A stretch of 64,000 nt of DNA. It comes from CBDCWO01 sp965223405 (GTDB lineage: Bacteria; Bacteroidota; Bacteroidia; Chitinophagales; Saprospiraceae). The notes beneath the pieces are model-generated. The model worked only from the letters and a program-made list of their open reading frames with translations, was not told the DNA's origin and searched no databases. Positions 19,199 through 27,558 of the stretch are shown here, piece by piece (position 1 is the first letter of the stretch; every line of letters starts with the position of its first letter). The position numbers were made by a program, and so were the translations under genes. The stretch lies in contig CBDCWO010000006.1 of NCBI GenBank assembly GCA_965223405.1, positions 5,828,001 through 5,892,000 on the forward strand, in the 5' to 3' direction.

Positions 19199-19975
19199 TC
19201 AATTATTACTGGTCACCACCTTTATTATGCGGTAGATTGCTTCAGTTCTACTTTCGGTTATTTCTCTTAATTTATTAAGGTGTTCCATAGGGAACTCTAC
19301 GCCTTCTGACCACTTTGGAGTAAGTAAGTCTCCCAGCGTCGGATAAAGATCGAAAGACATGCTGTTAGCCGGCACCTTTGGTCCCCTGGGATTTATGATT
19401 AATGCATTGCTCCAACCAACTTGGGAGACACCTGGTTTTGCCATTTCAGATTTGATAAAGGGAGCCCAGTGCGCTTGTTCAAGATCGACAAACGAGTTTG
19501 GATCTGACGATTTCCAAAAATTAATTTTAAGGAAATTAAAATCCTCTTCCGGATTGGCTGAAGGCGCCTTAATCATGGGATAAGTTCGAACGAAAGCCTG
19601 ACTAGTGACTGTACTCATCTCCCATGTACTCATTTGTTCCATAGGTACATCCGGGAATACTGCTCTGGCATTCCATATATCACCCATCTTTGCATTAATG
19701 TCATTCATGACATTGATAAACAAGAAATTACTGGAATTTGGAATATCATATCCACCAACTTTTTGGAACAGTGCCCAAGTCATAAGATTTCCTTTATCGA
19801 TTGCTTTTTGTGCGACCTCCGCCCAATAGGTTGTTTCGCGATGTATAAATTCAGCTATTTTATCGTTGGGCACTTGCCGGAACTGGAATATGCTGATTGG
19901 ATCTTGGGCTTGTAGTTGAACAAAGAAGCTAAGGCATAGCAGGGTAGCCATAAAAAAAGTAATTCGACTTTTCAT
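19199..19975 (-). CDS. Secreted protein of unknown function
   Basis: A 258-residue protein with a signal peptide (cleavage after LQAQ, residue 24). The region after it (FQFRQVPNDKIAEF...YW) and a second similar half resemble the duplicated dimeric alpha/beta-barrel layout often seen in small secreted Bacteroidetes proteins, but no catalytic motif is evident. Many Trp, Pro and Asn residues fit a periplasmic protein. It is monocistronic. I do not recognise a specific family. Confidence 0.75.
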   Translation of the reverse strand: MKSRITFFMATLLCLSFFVQLQAQDPISIFQFRQVPNDKIAEFIHRETTYWAEVAQKAIDKGNLMTWALFQKVGGYDIPNSSNFLFINVMNDINAKMGDIWNARAVFPDVPMEQMSTWEMSTVTSQAFVRTYPMIKAPSANPEEDFNFLKINFWKSSDPNSFVDLEQAHWAPFIKSEMAKPGVSQVGWSNALIINPRGPKVPANSMSFDLYPTLGDLLTPKWSEGVEFPMEHLNKLREITESRTEAIYRIIKVVTSNN

Positions 19976-20168
19976 GGTTCGAGGTTTTTTTGGGTTAAAT
20001 AAATTACACTTAAGATAAGTATTTTAATTTACAATATTGTTGTTGGCCCTGTAAAAGTCAAGAATACTCTCTTACATGAGAAACAGAGAAAAATAGAGGG
20101 AACATTTATTCATTCTATCTTTTTTTAGAACTTGGGCTGGAATTCTTATTATTCAATCCATTTACAAC

Positions 20169-21989
20169 ATGACCAAAGAGCAACAAGCCATTTTGAGCAT
20201 TGAACGAGCACTTAATCAGGGCCAAGTTTTTCAAGCTCATAATCTTGCTTCCGAATTACGGCTAGAATTTCCTGAAAATCTGAGAATTACTCAACTGTTG
20301 GTTATCGCTCTAAATCGACTGGGACAGTCACAAACTGCAATTAAGATCATTCTGGAGAAGGTTAGGCAGGGAATCAAGGATAGTGAGACCTTGGGCCTGT
20401 TGGGAAGAACGTACAAAGACCTTTATAAACAAACTGGAGATCGTAAATACCTCAAAAAATCTGCTGAATCTTATTTTAAGGGGTACTTTTTAAACAAAGA
20501 GTATTATCCCGCGATCAATGCTGCGGGTCTATTTTTGCTACTGAATCAAAAGTCCAAAGCAGCCAAAATTGCCAGAGAAGTTATCGATCAAATAGGTAAA
20601 CCTACCGATTATTGGTCGACATCAACTCTGGGTGAGGCCAATCTAATCCTAGGACAGCATGAGATTGCATTTGATTACTTTAAGCAAGCTATTATTAATA
20701 ATCCCAAACAATTTGGAAAATTTCAATCCACCTATGCTCAACTTCAATTCTTCAGTAAGGCGGTAAAGATCCCTGAGAAAATATTAACACAATTTCCAAA
20801 ACCTAACCTAGCTATTTTTTCTGGACATATGATTGATGCACCAGATCGGAAAGATCCCAGATTTCCTCCAGAAATTGAGGCTCAGGTCAGAGAAAAGTTA
20901 CAAGCGCAGATTGAAGCCTTGGATATAGATATTGGCTTTACATCCTTAGCGTCTGGCGGTGATATACTTTTCGTTGAATTATTAAAACAAAGGAATGCCA
21001 AAATCAAAGCTTATCTACCTTTTCGTAAGGAAGATTTCATCGATACATCCATATTATTTGCCGGTCATGGCTGGATAAATCGTTTTGAAAATTGTTATAA
21101 TTGCAGTCCAAAGCACCTCACTACAGAACCCTACCTGGATACTCCTGAACTATTTAATCATCTCGGAAAAGTAATGATGGGAGAATGTATGATCCTTGCA
21201 GAACATTTCGATACTAAACCCATTTTTATATCGGTACTTGCGCCCAATCAAAGGAAACAAGCGGGAGGTACCAAGGAACTTCATCAAATATGGCCCTACG
21301 AGGATACTCATTTCAATATTGATCCCACCCAGTTTATCAAAGAGAAAATCAAGGTTCCATCGCTAACTAAAAACCAACCTCATGACCAACCAAAATCCGA
21401 GGCCTACACCCGTAAAATCAGTAATATATTATTTGCTGACATTGTAGGATTTTCTAAACTTGCCCCGGAAGTGATACCATTGATTGTTTTGGAAATATTC
21501 TCAACTATAAAAAAGCATATCAAGCCATTTGCCCGCCAAATAGAGGTTCTCAATACCTGGGGAGATGCTATACTTATCTGTCATCCGGATGTAAAGGGCC
21601 TTACAAAAATAGCCTTGTCCATCCAGAATTTATTCCGTGGAAGTAGCAGGATCTCGAACCTTCCTTCCGGCCTGAACATCCGGATTGCACTCCACGCCGG
21701 ACCTATCTTTTTTGCTCTTGATCCCTTAACCGGTGCGGCTAATGCTTATGGATCTTCAATAAATCGAACCGCCAGAATGGAACCGGTCACCTTACCAGGT
21801 GAAATTTATGCATCAGATCAGTTTGCGGCATTATTAAAATTGGAAACATTTGATATTTATCAATATCAACATGTCGGAATCATCGAGTTACCTAAAGGAT
21901 TTGGGAGGCAAGAAGTGTATCAAATTTCAGCGGCGGGGACGGAATCACTGGATGTGGTGAGGTCAAAAAAGATAACAAGGCAGAATTAA
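20169..21989 (+). CDS. TPR - SLOG-like - class III nucleotide cyclase fusion
   Basis: The 606-residue, apparently cytoplasmic protein has an N-terminal helical TPR-like part (1-205), a middle Rossmann-like domain (about 213-360) starting IFSGHMID and containing ASGGD (261-265), which I read as SLOG-like, and a C-terminal class III adenylate/guanylate cyclase domain (415-590). Both metal-binding Asp residues are present (Asp424 in FADIVGFS, Asp466 in TWGDA), as are the transition-state Asn532 and Arg536. The base-selecting Lys position holds Asn462, so nucleotide preference is unclear. The arrangement suggests a nucleotide-sensing domain controlling cyclic nucleotide synthesis; this is inference. 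No partner gene is adjacent. Confidence 0.85.
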   Translation: MTKEQQAILSIERALNQGQVFQAHNLASELRLEFPENLRITQLLVIALNRLGQSQTAIKIILEKVRQGIKDSETLGLLGRTYKDLYKQTGDRKYLKKSAESYFKGYFLNKEYYPAINAAGLFLLLNQKSKAAKIAREVIDQIGKPTDYWSTSTLGEANLILGQHEIAFDYFKQAIINNPKQFGKFQSTYAQLQFFSKAVKIPEKILTQFPKPNLAIFSGHMIDAPDRKDPRFPPEIEAQVREKLQAQIEALDIDIGFTSLASGGDILFVELLKQRNAKIKAYLPFRKEDFIDTSILFAGHGWINRFENCYNCSPKHLTTEPYLDTPELFNHLGKVMMGECMILAEHFDTKPIFISVLAPNQRKQAGGTKELHQIWPYEDTHFNIDPTQFIKEKIKVPSLTKNQPHDQPKSEAYTRKISNILFADIVGFSKLAPEVIPLIVLEIFSTIKKHIKPFARQIEVLNTWGDAILICHPDVKGLTKIALSIQNLFRGSSRISNLPSGLNIRIALHAGPIFFALDPLTGAANAYGSSINRTARMEPVTLPGEIYASDQFAALLKLETFDIYQYQHVGIIELPKGFGRQEVYQISAAGTESLDVVRSKKITRQN

Positions 21990-22097
21990 TATTAAGCCTT
22001 TTGGATTCGATAAGAAAGAAAGTGATCCGGGGTATTTTTGTTGTCTGTTGGTGGAATTCGTAAGTTATTTTGAATAAAACTAGAACATATATATAAA

Positions 22098-23186
22098 ATG
22101 AGGGTAAAAATCTTTTCAGCCACGATCTTATTATTGCTGTTTTATTGTGGGATCATGGCCCAAAATGTTCAAACCAAATTGGGTATAATTGGATTATCTC
22201 ATGATCACGTGCACTGGATATTTAATGAAGCTACTAATCAAAATTTCGTCATCGCTGGCATCTATGAAACCGATCAATCATTAGTATCCAGGTATCAAAA
22301 ACAATATAATCTGGATTCATCTTTGTTTTATCAGGACCTGGATTCATTTTTTCGACAAGAGCCCGATGGAGTTTGTATTTTCAGTTCTATTGCTGATCAC
22401 TATCCTATTGCTAAAAAAGCTTTGAAATTAGGTATTCATTGTATGGTAGAGAAACCTATGACATTGACATTTAGGGAAGCAAAGCAGTTGCTAAAACTTT
22501 CGAACAAACACAACGTCTTGATGCTGACCAATTTTGAGACTAGTTGGTATCCTGGTTTATATCGTTCGCAAGAATTGATTGATGAGGGCTTTTTGGGAAA
22601 GGTGCGCAAAATCGTGATTCATATGGGTCATCAAGGTCCAAAAGAAATTGGGTGCAGCGAGGAATTTTTGGCCTGGCTCACAGATCCCAAACTAAATGGA
22701 GGTGGTGCACTTACCGATTTTGGCTGCTATGGCTCTAACATTGCAACCTGGCTCTTACCGGATCATCGACCTATTTCAGTTACTGCCCTTGCTCATAATA
22801 GCAAGCCCGATCTCTACCCAGACGTTGATGATGAAGCTACCATCCTGGTAGAATACAAGGACTTGCAAGTCATCATTCAGGCCAGTTGGAATTGGCCGTT
22901 TAACCGTAAGGATGTCACTATTTATGGTACTCAAGGCTACTTGAAATTTGATCGGAGTAAACAATTGACTTATCGAAAAAGCAACACCATCCGGGAAATA
23001 TCCATGCCACTTGATCCAATTCCCAAACATCGCGATGATCCCTTTAGTTATTTTTGTTATGCTATCCACAACAATGATCGATTATCCAGCAATCCTTCAG
23101 ACTTGGAAACCAATATCGTGGCAATGCGAATATTAGCTGCAGCCAGAAGGGCTGCTAAGTCCGGCAAAACCATAGTCCTGTTCTAA
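22098..23186 (+). CDS. Exported Gfo/Idh/MocA family oxidoreductase
   Basis: A 362-residue protein with a Sec-type signal peptide (1-21, ending GIMAQ) followed by a Rossmann domain. The dinucleotide loop reads GLSHDH (32-37) rather than GxGxxG. The family EKP motif is present (about 118-120), followed by the C-terminal alpha/beta domain with GGGALTDFGCY near 200-210 containing the usual Asp. The family acts on sugars and inositols with NAD(P). Export by a Sec signal is notable because periplasmic enzymes need a pre-bound cofactor. Substrate unknown. It lies between the cyclase fusion and pcs without obvious coupling. Confidence 0.87.
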   Translation: MRVKIFSATILLLLFYCGIMAQNVQTKLGIIGLSHDHVHWIFNEATNQNFVIAGIYETDQSLVSRYQKQYNLDSSLFYQDLDSFFRQEPDGVCIFSSIADHYPIAKKALKLGIHCMVEKPMTLTFREAKQLLKLSNKHNVLMLTNFETSWYPGLYRSQELIDEGFLGKVRKIVIHMGHQGPKEIGCSEEFLAWLTDPKLNGGGALTDFGCYGSNIATWLLPDHRPISVTALAHNSKPDLYPDVDDEATILVEYKDLQVIIQASWNWPFNRKDVTIYGTQGYLKFDRSKQLTYRKSNTIREISMPLDPIPKHRDDPFSYFCYAIHNNDRLSSNPSDLETNIVAMRILAAARRAAKSGKTIVLF

Positions 23187-23320
23187 GCGTACCCATCCAA
23201 ACTGGTAAAACATCGAAAGTAGCATACTTAACACCTTTTACATTATTTGATGTGTTGCCGGATCGATGATTTTATCTAAAAGGTAGTCAATTTGAGTAAT
23301 TAAATCCTATTTTTGAGCCC

Positions 23321-24016
23321 ATGAATAATAAGGTGCAAGTGCTTCTGGCGTGGGCGATACATCTATTTACAGCTAGTGGATTGGTACTATGTTTTTTAGC
23401 TTGTTTGGAAATATTTAAGTCAGACTTCAGAATGGCATGCATATATATGTTGGGAGCTTTGTTTGTAGATGGTGTTGACGGAACCATGGCACGGGCTGCC
23501 AAGGTAACTGATGTATTGCCTAAGATGAATGGCAAGATCATGGATTATTTAATCGACTTTATTGGATATGCCTTCTTGCCCGCCCTCTTCTACTTTAATG
23601 CGGAATTATCCGACGGGTGGCAAAATTGGTTGGCCACTTTTTTTATCTTGTTATCCTCAATCTTGTACTATGCCAAGGAAGGAATGGTTCAGGATAATTT
23701 GTTCATTGGATTTCCGGTGATGTGGAATGTGGTAGTTTTTTTTCAATATTTTGTATTCGATTTACCCAGTATAATTAATTTGATTATAATAGCTCTGCTA
23801 AGTGTGCTGCATTTTGTGCCCTGGAAATATGCCTATCCATCAAAGATGAAGACATGGCAGCTCCCTACCCTGCTGGTCACGGTGGTTGGAATTGTAAGTG
23901 CATTATTATTGCTGTATTATTATCCGGAGTCTAATCCGGCAATAAATTGGATTTTGATAATCGTCCTTGCCTATTTCGTCTTGCTTACACTGATTCTAAC
24001 CTTCCTAAAGAGATAA
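23321..24016 (+). CDS. pcs: Phosphatidylcholine synthase (CDP-alcohol phosphatidyltransferase)
   Basis: The 231-residue integral membrane protein has about 7-8 transmembrane helices and the CDP-alcohol phosphotransferase motif in its Pcs-type form: D53-G54-xx-A57-R58, then 12 residues to G71, D75 and D79. The wider 12-residue spacing and downstream features (AKEG..QDN.F.GFP..WN) match bacterial phosphatidylcholine synthase, which condenses CDP-diacylglycerol with choline. The family assignment is good; activity needs choline uptake, for which no gene is visible here. A single ATG start at 23321 fits the family N-terminus. Confidence 0.82.
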   Translation: MNNKVQVLLAWAIHLFTASGLVLCFLACLEIFKSDFRMACIYMLGALFVDGVDGTMARAAKVTDVLPKMNGKIMDYLIDFIGYAFLPALFYFNAELSDGWQNWLATFFILLSSILYYAKEGMVQDNLFIGFPVMWNVVVFFQYFVFDLPSIINLIIIALLSVLHFVPWKYAYPSKMKTWQLPTLLVTVVGIVSALLLLYYYPESNPAINWILIIVLAYFVLLTLILTFLKR

Positions 24017-24093
24017 CTTTTCGGGAGGATCTTCAACTCATATATATATTATTTTTTTATATTTTGTGCTCTTGTATTAAAACAATTGCAAAT

Positions 24094-25383
24094 ATGTCAA
24101 TACCTATAAAACATATTGTGTGTCCTCATTGCCAAAATGAAATCAAAGTCGAGGAGGCAATTTCTGAACAAATGGATAAGGAGCTGCAACTACATTTAGC
24201 CAAACACAAGAATCAGTTGAATAGTGGCTATGAGCAGAAAATGAAAGAGTTGGTGGCGCAACAAAAAGCTTTTGAGGATAAAAAAAAGAAGGAAAACGAA
24301 TTGTTTTCGGCCAAGCTGGAGAAAGAGAAAAACCTGTTGAAAGAATCTTTACAAGTCCAACTCCAGGAACAATTTAGGCAAAAACTGGATTCTCAGAATC
24401 ACGAGTTGAAGCAACTTATGAATGAACTGGGATCTTTGCGGAAGAAAGAAATCGAATTGGAAAAATTACGTCGAAAAATGGATTTGCAACGTGGAGAAAT
24501 TGAATTGGAATATGAAAAAAAAATGTATATACATCAAAAGGATGTGGAAGCCAACATCTCCCGACGGATATACGAGGAAATGGAAATGAAAATGAGGGAA
24601 AAAGACAAAAAGCTTCAGGATCAGAGAAAGCTGATTGTGGAAATGCAACGTAAGGCAAACCAAGGCTCGGTTCAATTGCAAGGAGAAGTGCAAGAGCTAG
24701 CTATAGAAGAGTGGTTGGCTAGCCAATTCCCCTTTGATGAAATTCAGGAAATCAAAAAAGGGGTTCGAGGAGCAGATTGTCTGCAAATAGTAAACACTAG
24801 AGAGCATCAAAATTGTGGATCGATTTATTATGAAAGCAAGCGAACTAAAGAATTTAATCCAGGATGGTTGGATAAATTCAAACAGGATATGATTCAATCT
24901 AATGCGGACTTAGGAGTGCTGGTGACACAGAGTTATCCAAAGGATATGGAGCGCATGGGAGAAAGATATGGGATCTGGATTTGTTCGTTTGAGGAATTCA
25001 AAAGTTTGAGTTATATCTTGAGACAAATGCTAATCAAATTACATGAAGGAGCAGATGTCAGTAAAAATAAAGGTGAAAAAATGGTTATGCTGTATGACTA
25101 TCTGGCTAGTAATGAATTTAAGCTTAAAATCGAAAGTATTGTGGAAGGATTTACAGCAATGAACATTGATCTACAGAAAGAAAAAAACGCGATGTTTAGG
25201 ATCTGGAAACAGAGAGAAAAGCAAATCCAAAGGGTCTTGATCAATACCACCGAAATGTATGGTGAGCTGAAAGGAATTGCAGGTCATTCGATACCTAATA
25301 TCCGACAATTGGAGTTACCAATCGGGGATAATGAAGTATTTGATCTTAAAAACGAAACCTCAAAAAATGACGTTAGTAGATAA
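24094..25383 (+). CDS. DUF2130 coiled-coil protein with nuclease-like domain
   Basis: I place the start at ATG 24094 (429 aa), because the longer frame from 23947 adds 49 residues that overlap the pcs gene and do not look like part of the family. The protein begins with a one-knuckle zinc-ribbon remnant (CPHC, residues 10-13), followed by a long charged coiled coil (about 25-200) and the DUF2130 domain (about 210-330). That domain has a PD-(D/E)xK-like pattern: GAD near 226 and YESK near 245-248. DUF2130 proteins are widespread and poorly characterised; a nucleic-acid role is inference. It is followed by two other coiled-coil genes on the same strand. Confidence 0.85.
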   Translation: MSIPIKHIVCPHCQNEIKVEEAISEQMDKELQLHLAKHKNQLNSGYEQKMKELVAQQKAFEDKKKKENELFSAKLEKEKNLLKESLQVQLQEQFRQKLDSQNHELKQLMNELGSLRKKEIELEKLRRKMDLQRGEIELEYEKKMYIHQKDVEANISRRIYEEMEMKMREKDKKLQDQRKLIVEMQRKANQGSVQLQGEVQELAIEEWLASQFPFDEIQEIKKGVRGADCLQIVNTREHQNCGSIYYESKRTKEFNPGWLDKFKQDMIQSNADLGVLVTQSYPKDMERMGERYGIWICSFEEFKSLSYILRQMLIKLHEGADVSKNKGEKMVMLYDYLASNEFKLKIESIVEGFTAMNIDLQKEKNAMFRIWKQREKQIQRVLINTTEMYGELKGIAGHSIPNIRQLELPIGDNEVFDLKNETSKNDVSR

Positions 25384-25486
25384 ATCGGTTTGATTTAACT
25401 AAAATTTCCGTTTCTTGGTAACCAATAAATTATTTTCATCGTTAATCGAGGAGATCCTGTGATTTATTATATTTAAGTAAGAGAGT

Positions 25487-26038
25487 ATGAAAGAAGACAT
25501 ATTAAATCTGTTCATTCAAGGAAAAGATCTGGATGGTAAAAGTGCTGAGTCGCTAACAAATGCTTTAGTCACCAATAGTCTACAGGGCTTTGATTACCTG
25601 AAATTCAAAAAAAGTTATAGTTCTTTAATGGAAATGGGGATGGATCAGTCGATGGCAATCCGTTCCGCTTTTGCTACTGCCTCTACTTTGGGGATTACGA
25701 AAGATAAATTATTGAATTCTGCCAATCATTATATCCAGGTTCTTAAGAGGGAAGAAGGACAATTTGCAGCCGCTTTGAAGAAGCAATTATCTCAAAGAGT
25801 AAACAGTAAAGTAGACGAAACTGAATTTTTGCGTACTAAAATTCAGGAATATGAGGAGAAAATTGCCGAACTTACCTTACAAATTGATAAACTTAAAGCA
25901 CAAATAAAGACTGCTGAGCAACAAATTCATAGATCAAAGGATAAGATCGAGAGTACCAAACAAAAATTTGAGGATACCTATCATAACTTTATCGATCAAA
26001 TTCAATCGGATATTGAATTGATTCAAAACTATTTATAA
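25487..26038 (+). CDS. Coiled-coil protein of unknown function
   Basis: A 183-residue cytoplasmic protein with a helical N-terminal half (about 1-100, with the SYSSLMEMGMDQSMAIRSAF segment) and a continuous C-terminal coiled coil (about 100-170, Lys/Glu/Gln-rich heptads). No enzymatic motif is seen. The stop is 22 bp before the next gene on the same strand, so the two are probably one operon and may form a complex. Function unknown. Confidence 0.78.
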   Translation: MKEDILNLFIQGKDLDGKSAESLTNALVTNSLQGFDYLKFKKSYSSLMEMGMDQSMAIRSAFATASTLGITKDKLLNSANHYIQVLKREEGQFAAALKKQLSQRVNSKVDETEFLRTKIQEYEEKIAELTLQIDKLKAQIKTAEQQIHRSKDKIESTKQKFEDTYHNFIDQIQSDIELIQNYL

Positions 26039-26060
26039 ATTAAGATCTAAACACAGGAAT

Positions 26061-27086
26061 ATGGCAACTTCAAATCCATTTAATAGCCCGGAAGCAAAGT
26101 CCAAATCATTTTGGAAAAGGCCAGAGGGTCTTACCGGCACCCTCGTTCTGTTAGGAGGAATCGGTATTGCAGCGTGGCTCATTATTACCAATTTAGCAGC
26201 AATTATTGGCTTTGTATCTTCACTACTAGGGCTTGCGGTGACACTACTTGCCTTAGGAGTTATAATTTATCTAGTATTAGACCCTAAGATGCGAAATCTC
26301 GTAAGTTATATGTACAAGAGTTTTATGCGTTGGATTACTGGGTTGTTCATCACGATTGATCCCATTGGCATCCTTAAAAACTATATTGACGACCTTGAAG
26401 ATAATCTTGCTAAAATGAGCAAGCAAATTGGTTCATTAAAAGGCCAGATGCGAAAAATAAAAACTTTGATGCAGGAGAATGATGGGGAGATTCGGCAAAA
26501 TCTGTTAATCGCCAAAAAGGCAAAAGAGAAAGGTGACGAAAAGCACATGTTATTATCTTCCCGTAAAGCTGCACGACTAAAGGACTCCAATGAGAAATAT
26601 CAGGCGCTTTTCAGTAAAATGGAAATTTTATATCGGGTCTTAAATAAAATGTACCAAAATTCGGAAATTTTACTGGAGGATACCCGAGATCAGGTGAAGG
26701 TCAAGGAACAAGAGCGAAAAGCAATCCGAGCATCACATTCTGCGATGAAATCCGCCATGTCCATTCTTTCCGGGGACAAAGATAAACGGGCCATGTTTGA
26801 TCAAGCCCTTGAAACAATAGCTGACGATGTGGCTAATAAGGTTGGTGAAATGGAACGATTCATGGAAATGTCATCAAACTTCATGAATAGCATTGATTTA
26901 CAAAATGGCGTATTTGAAGAAGAAGGGCTGCAAATGTTGGAGAAGTATGAAAAAGAGAGTACTCTATTACTCATGGATGGTAGTAGAAAAGGGGATACTT
27001 TAGACTTGGATAGTCATCCAGGTGAAAGAGAATACGTGAAAAAAGAAAATAAAAAGGGATCATCGTACGAAGGTCTATTTGACTAA
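26061..27086 (+). CDS. Membrane-anchored coiled-coil protein, PspA-like in architecture
   Basis: A 341-residue protein with two closely spaced hydrophobic segments (about 27-46 and 48-75), a linker and a long alpha-helical region (about 105-270) rich in Lys, Glu and Met. The C-terminal 50 residues are polar and probably disordered. The topology (membrane hairpin plus cytoplasmic coiled coil) recalls membrane-stress proteins such as PspA relatives, but I do not recognise a defined family. It follows the 25487 coiled-coil gene by 22 bp with a CAGGA-like element before the ATG. It is convergent with the FKBP gene, only 8 bp apart. Confidence 0.78.
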   Translation: MATSNPFNSPEAKSKSFWKRPEGLTGTLVLLGGIGIAAWLIITNLAAIIGFVSSLLGLAVTLLALGVIIYLVLDPKMRNLVSYMYKSFMRWITGLFITIDPIGILKNYIDDLEDNLAKMSKQIGSLKGQMRKIKTLMQENDGEIRQNLLIAKKAKEKGDEKHMLLSSRKAARLKDSNEKYQALFSKMEILYRVLNKMYQNSEILLEDTRDQVKVKEQERKAIRASHSAMKSAMSILSGDKDKRAMFDQALETIADDVANKVGEMERFMEMSSNFMNSIDLQNGVFEEEGLQMLEKYEKESTLLLMDGSRKGDTLDLDSHPGEREYVKKENKKGSSYEGLFD

Positions 27087-27094
27087 ATCGTTAT

Positions 27095-27553
27095 TCACTT
27101 AAAGTCAACCAGTTCAATCTCAAAGATTAAAACAGAGTTCGGCGGGATGGTACGTTGAGTCCGATCTCCATAGCCAAGATGGGATGGTATCAGAAAAAGT
27201 CCTGAGCCACCTTTCTGTAGTAGAGGAATCCCTTCCTGCCAACCGGGGATTAATCCGCTCAATGTAAACGTTACGGGATTGTCGGTGGTCTGATCGAACA
27301 CTGAACCATCAAGCAGGTATCCCTTATAGTTTACCGTGACCTTGTTTTGAATTGTGGGGTGACCATCTGTACCTTCTTCCATAATTAGATAATACAATCC
27401 ACTTTCCGTTCGAGTTGCTGCTAAACCATTTTCATCGATATAATTTTTGATTTTGAGGTCGTCTTTTTCCCTCTGGGATTCAAATTTACTACATCCGACC
27501 TGAAAAAGTACACTCAATAACACCCAACTGATAATAAATAAGCTACGATACAT
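27095..27553 (-). CDS. FKBP-type peptidyl-prolyl isomerase, lipoprotein
   Basis: A 152-residue lipoprotein (lipobox ending at Cys21, FQVGC) with a C-terminal FKBP domain (about 60-152). Family hallmarks are V.VNYKGYL.DG.VFD, FTLSGLIPGWQEGIP and an IP..LGYG...IPPN...FEIELVD tail. It should catalyse proline cis-trans isomerisation during folding of exported proteins in the periplasm. The ATG lies 5 bp after the stop of the cca-like gene, so translation is probably coupled. Confidence 0.93.
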   Translation of the reverse strand: MYRSLFIISWVLLSVLFQVGCSKFESQREKDDLKIKNYIDENGLAATRTESGLYYLIMEEGTDGHPTIQNKVTVNYKGYLLDGSVFDQTTDNPVTFTLSGLIPGWQEGIPLLQKGGSGLFLIPSHLGYGDRTQRTIPPNSVLIFEIELVDFK

Positions 27554-27558
27554 TACTT

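Noticed and set aside
23947..24093. N-terminal extension of the DUF2130 gene
   Set aside because: The additional 49 codons overlap the pcs gene and lack family similarity; ATG 24094 gives the standard zinc-ribbon start.
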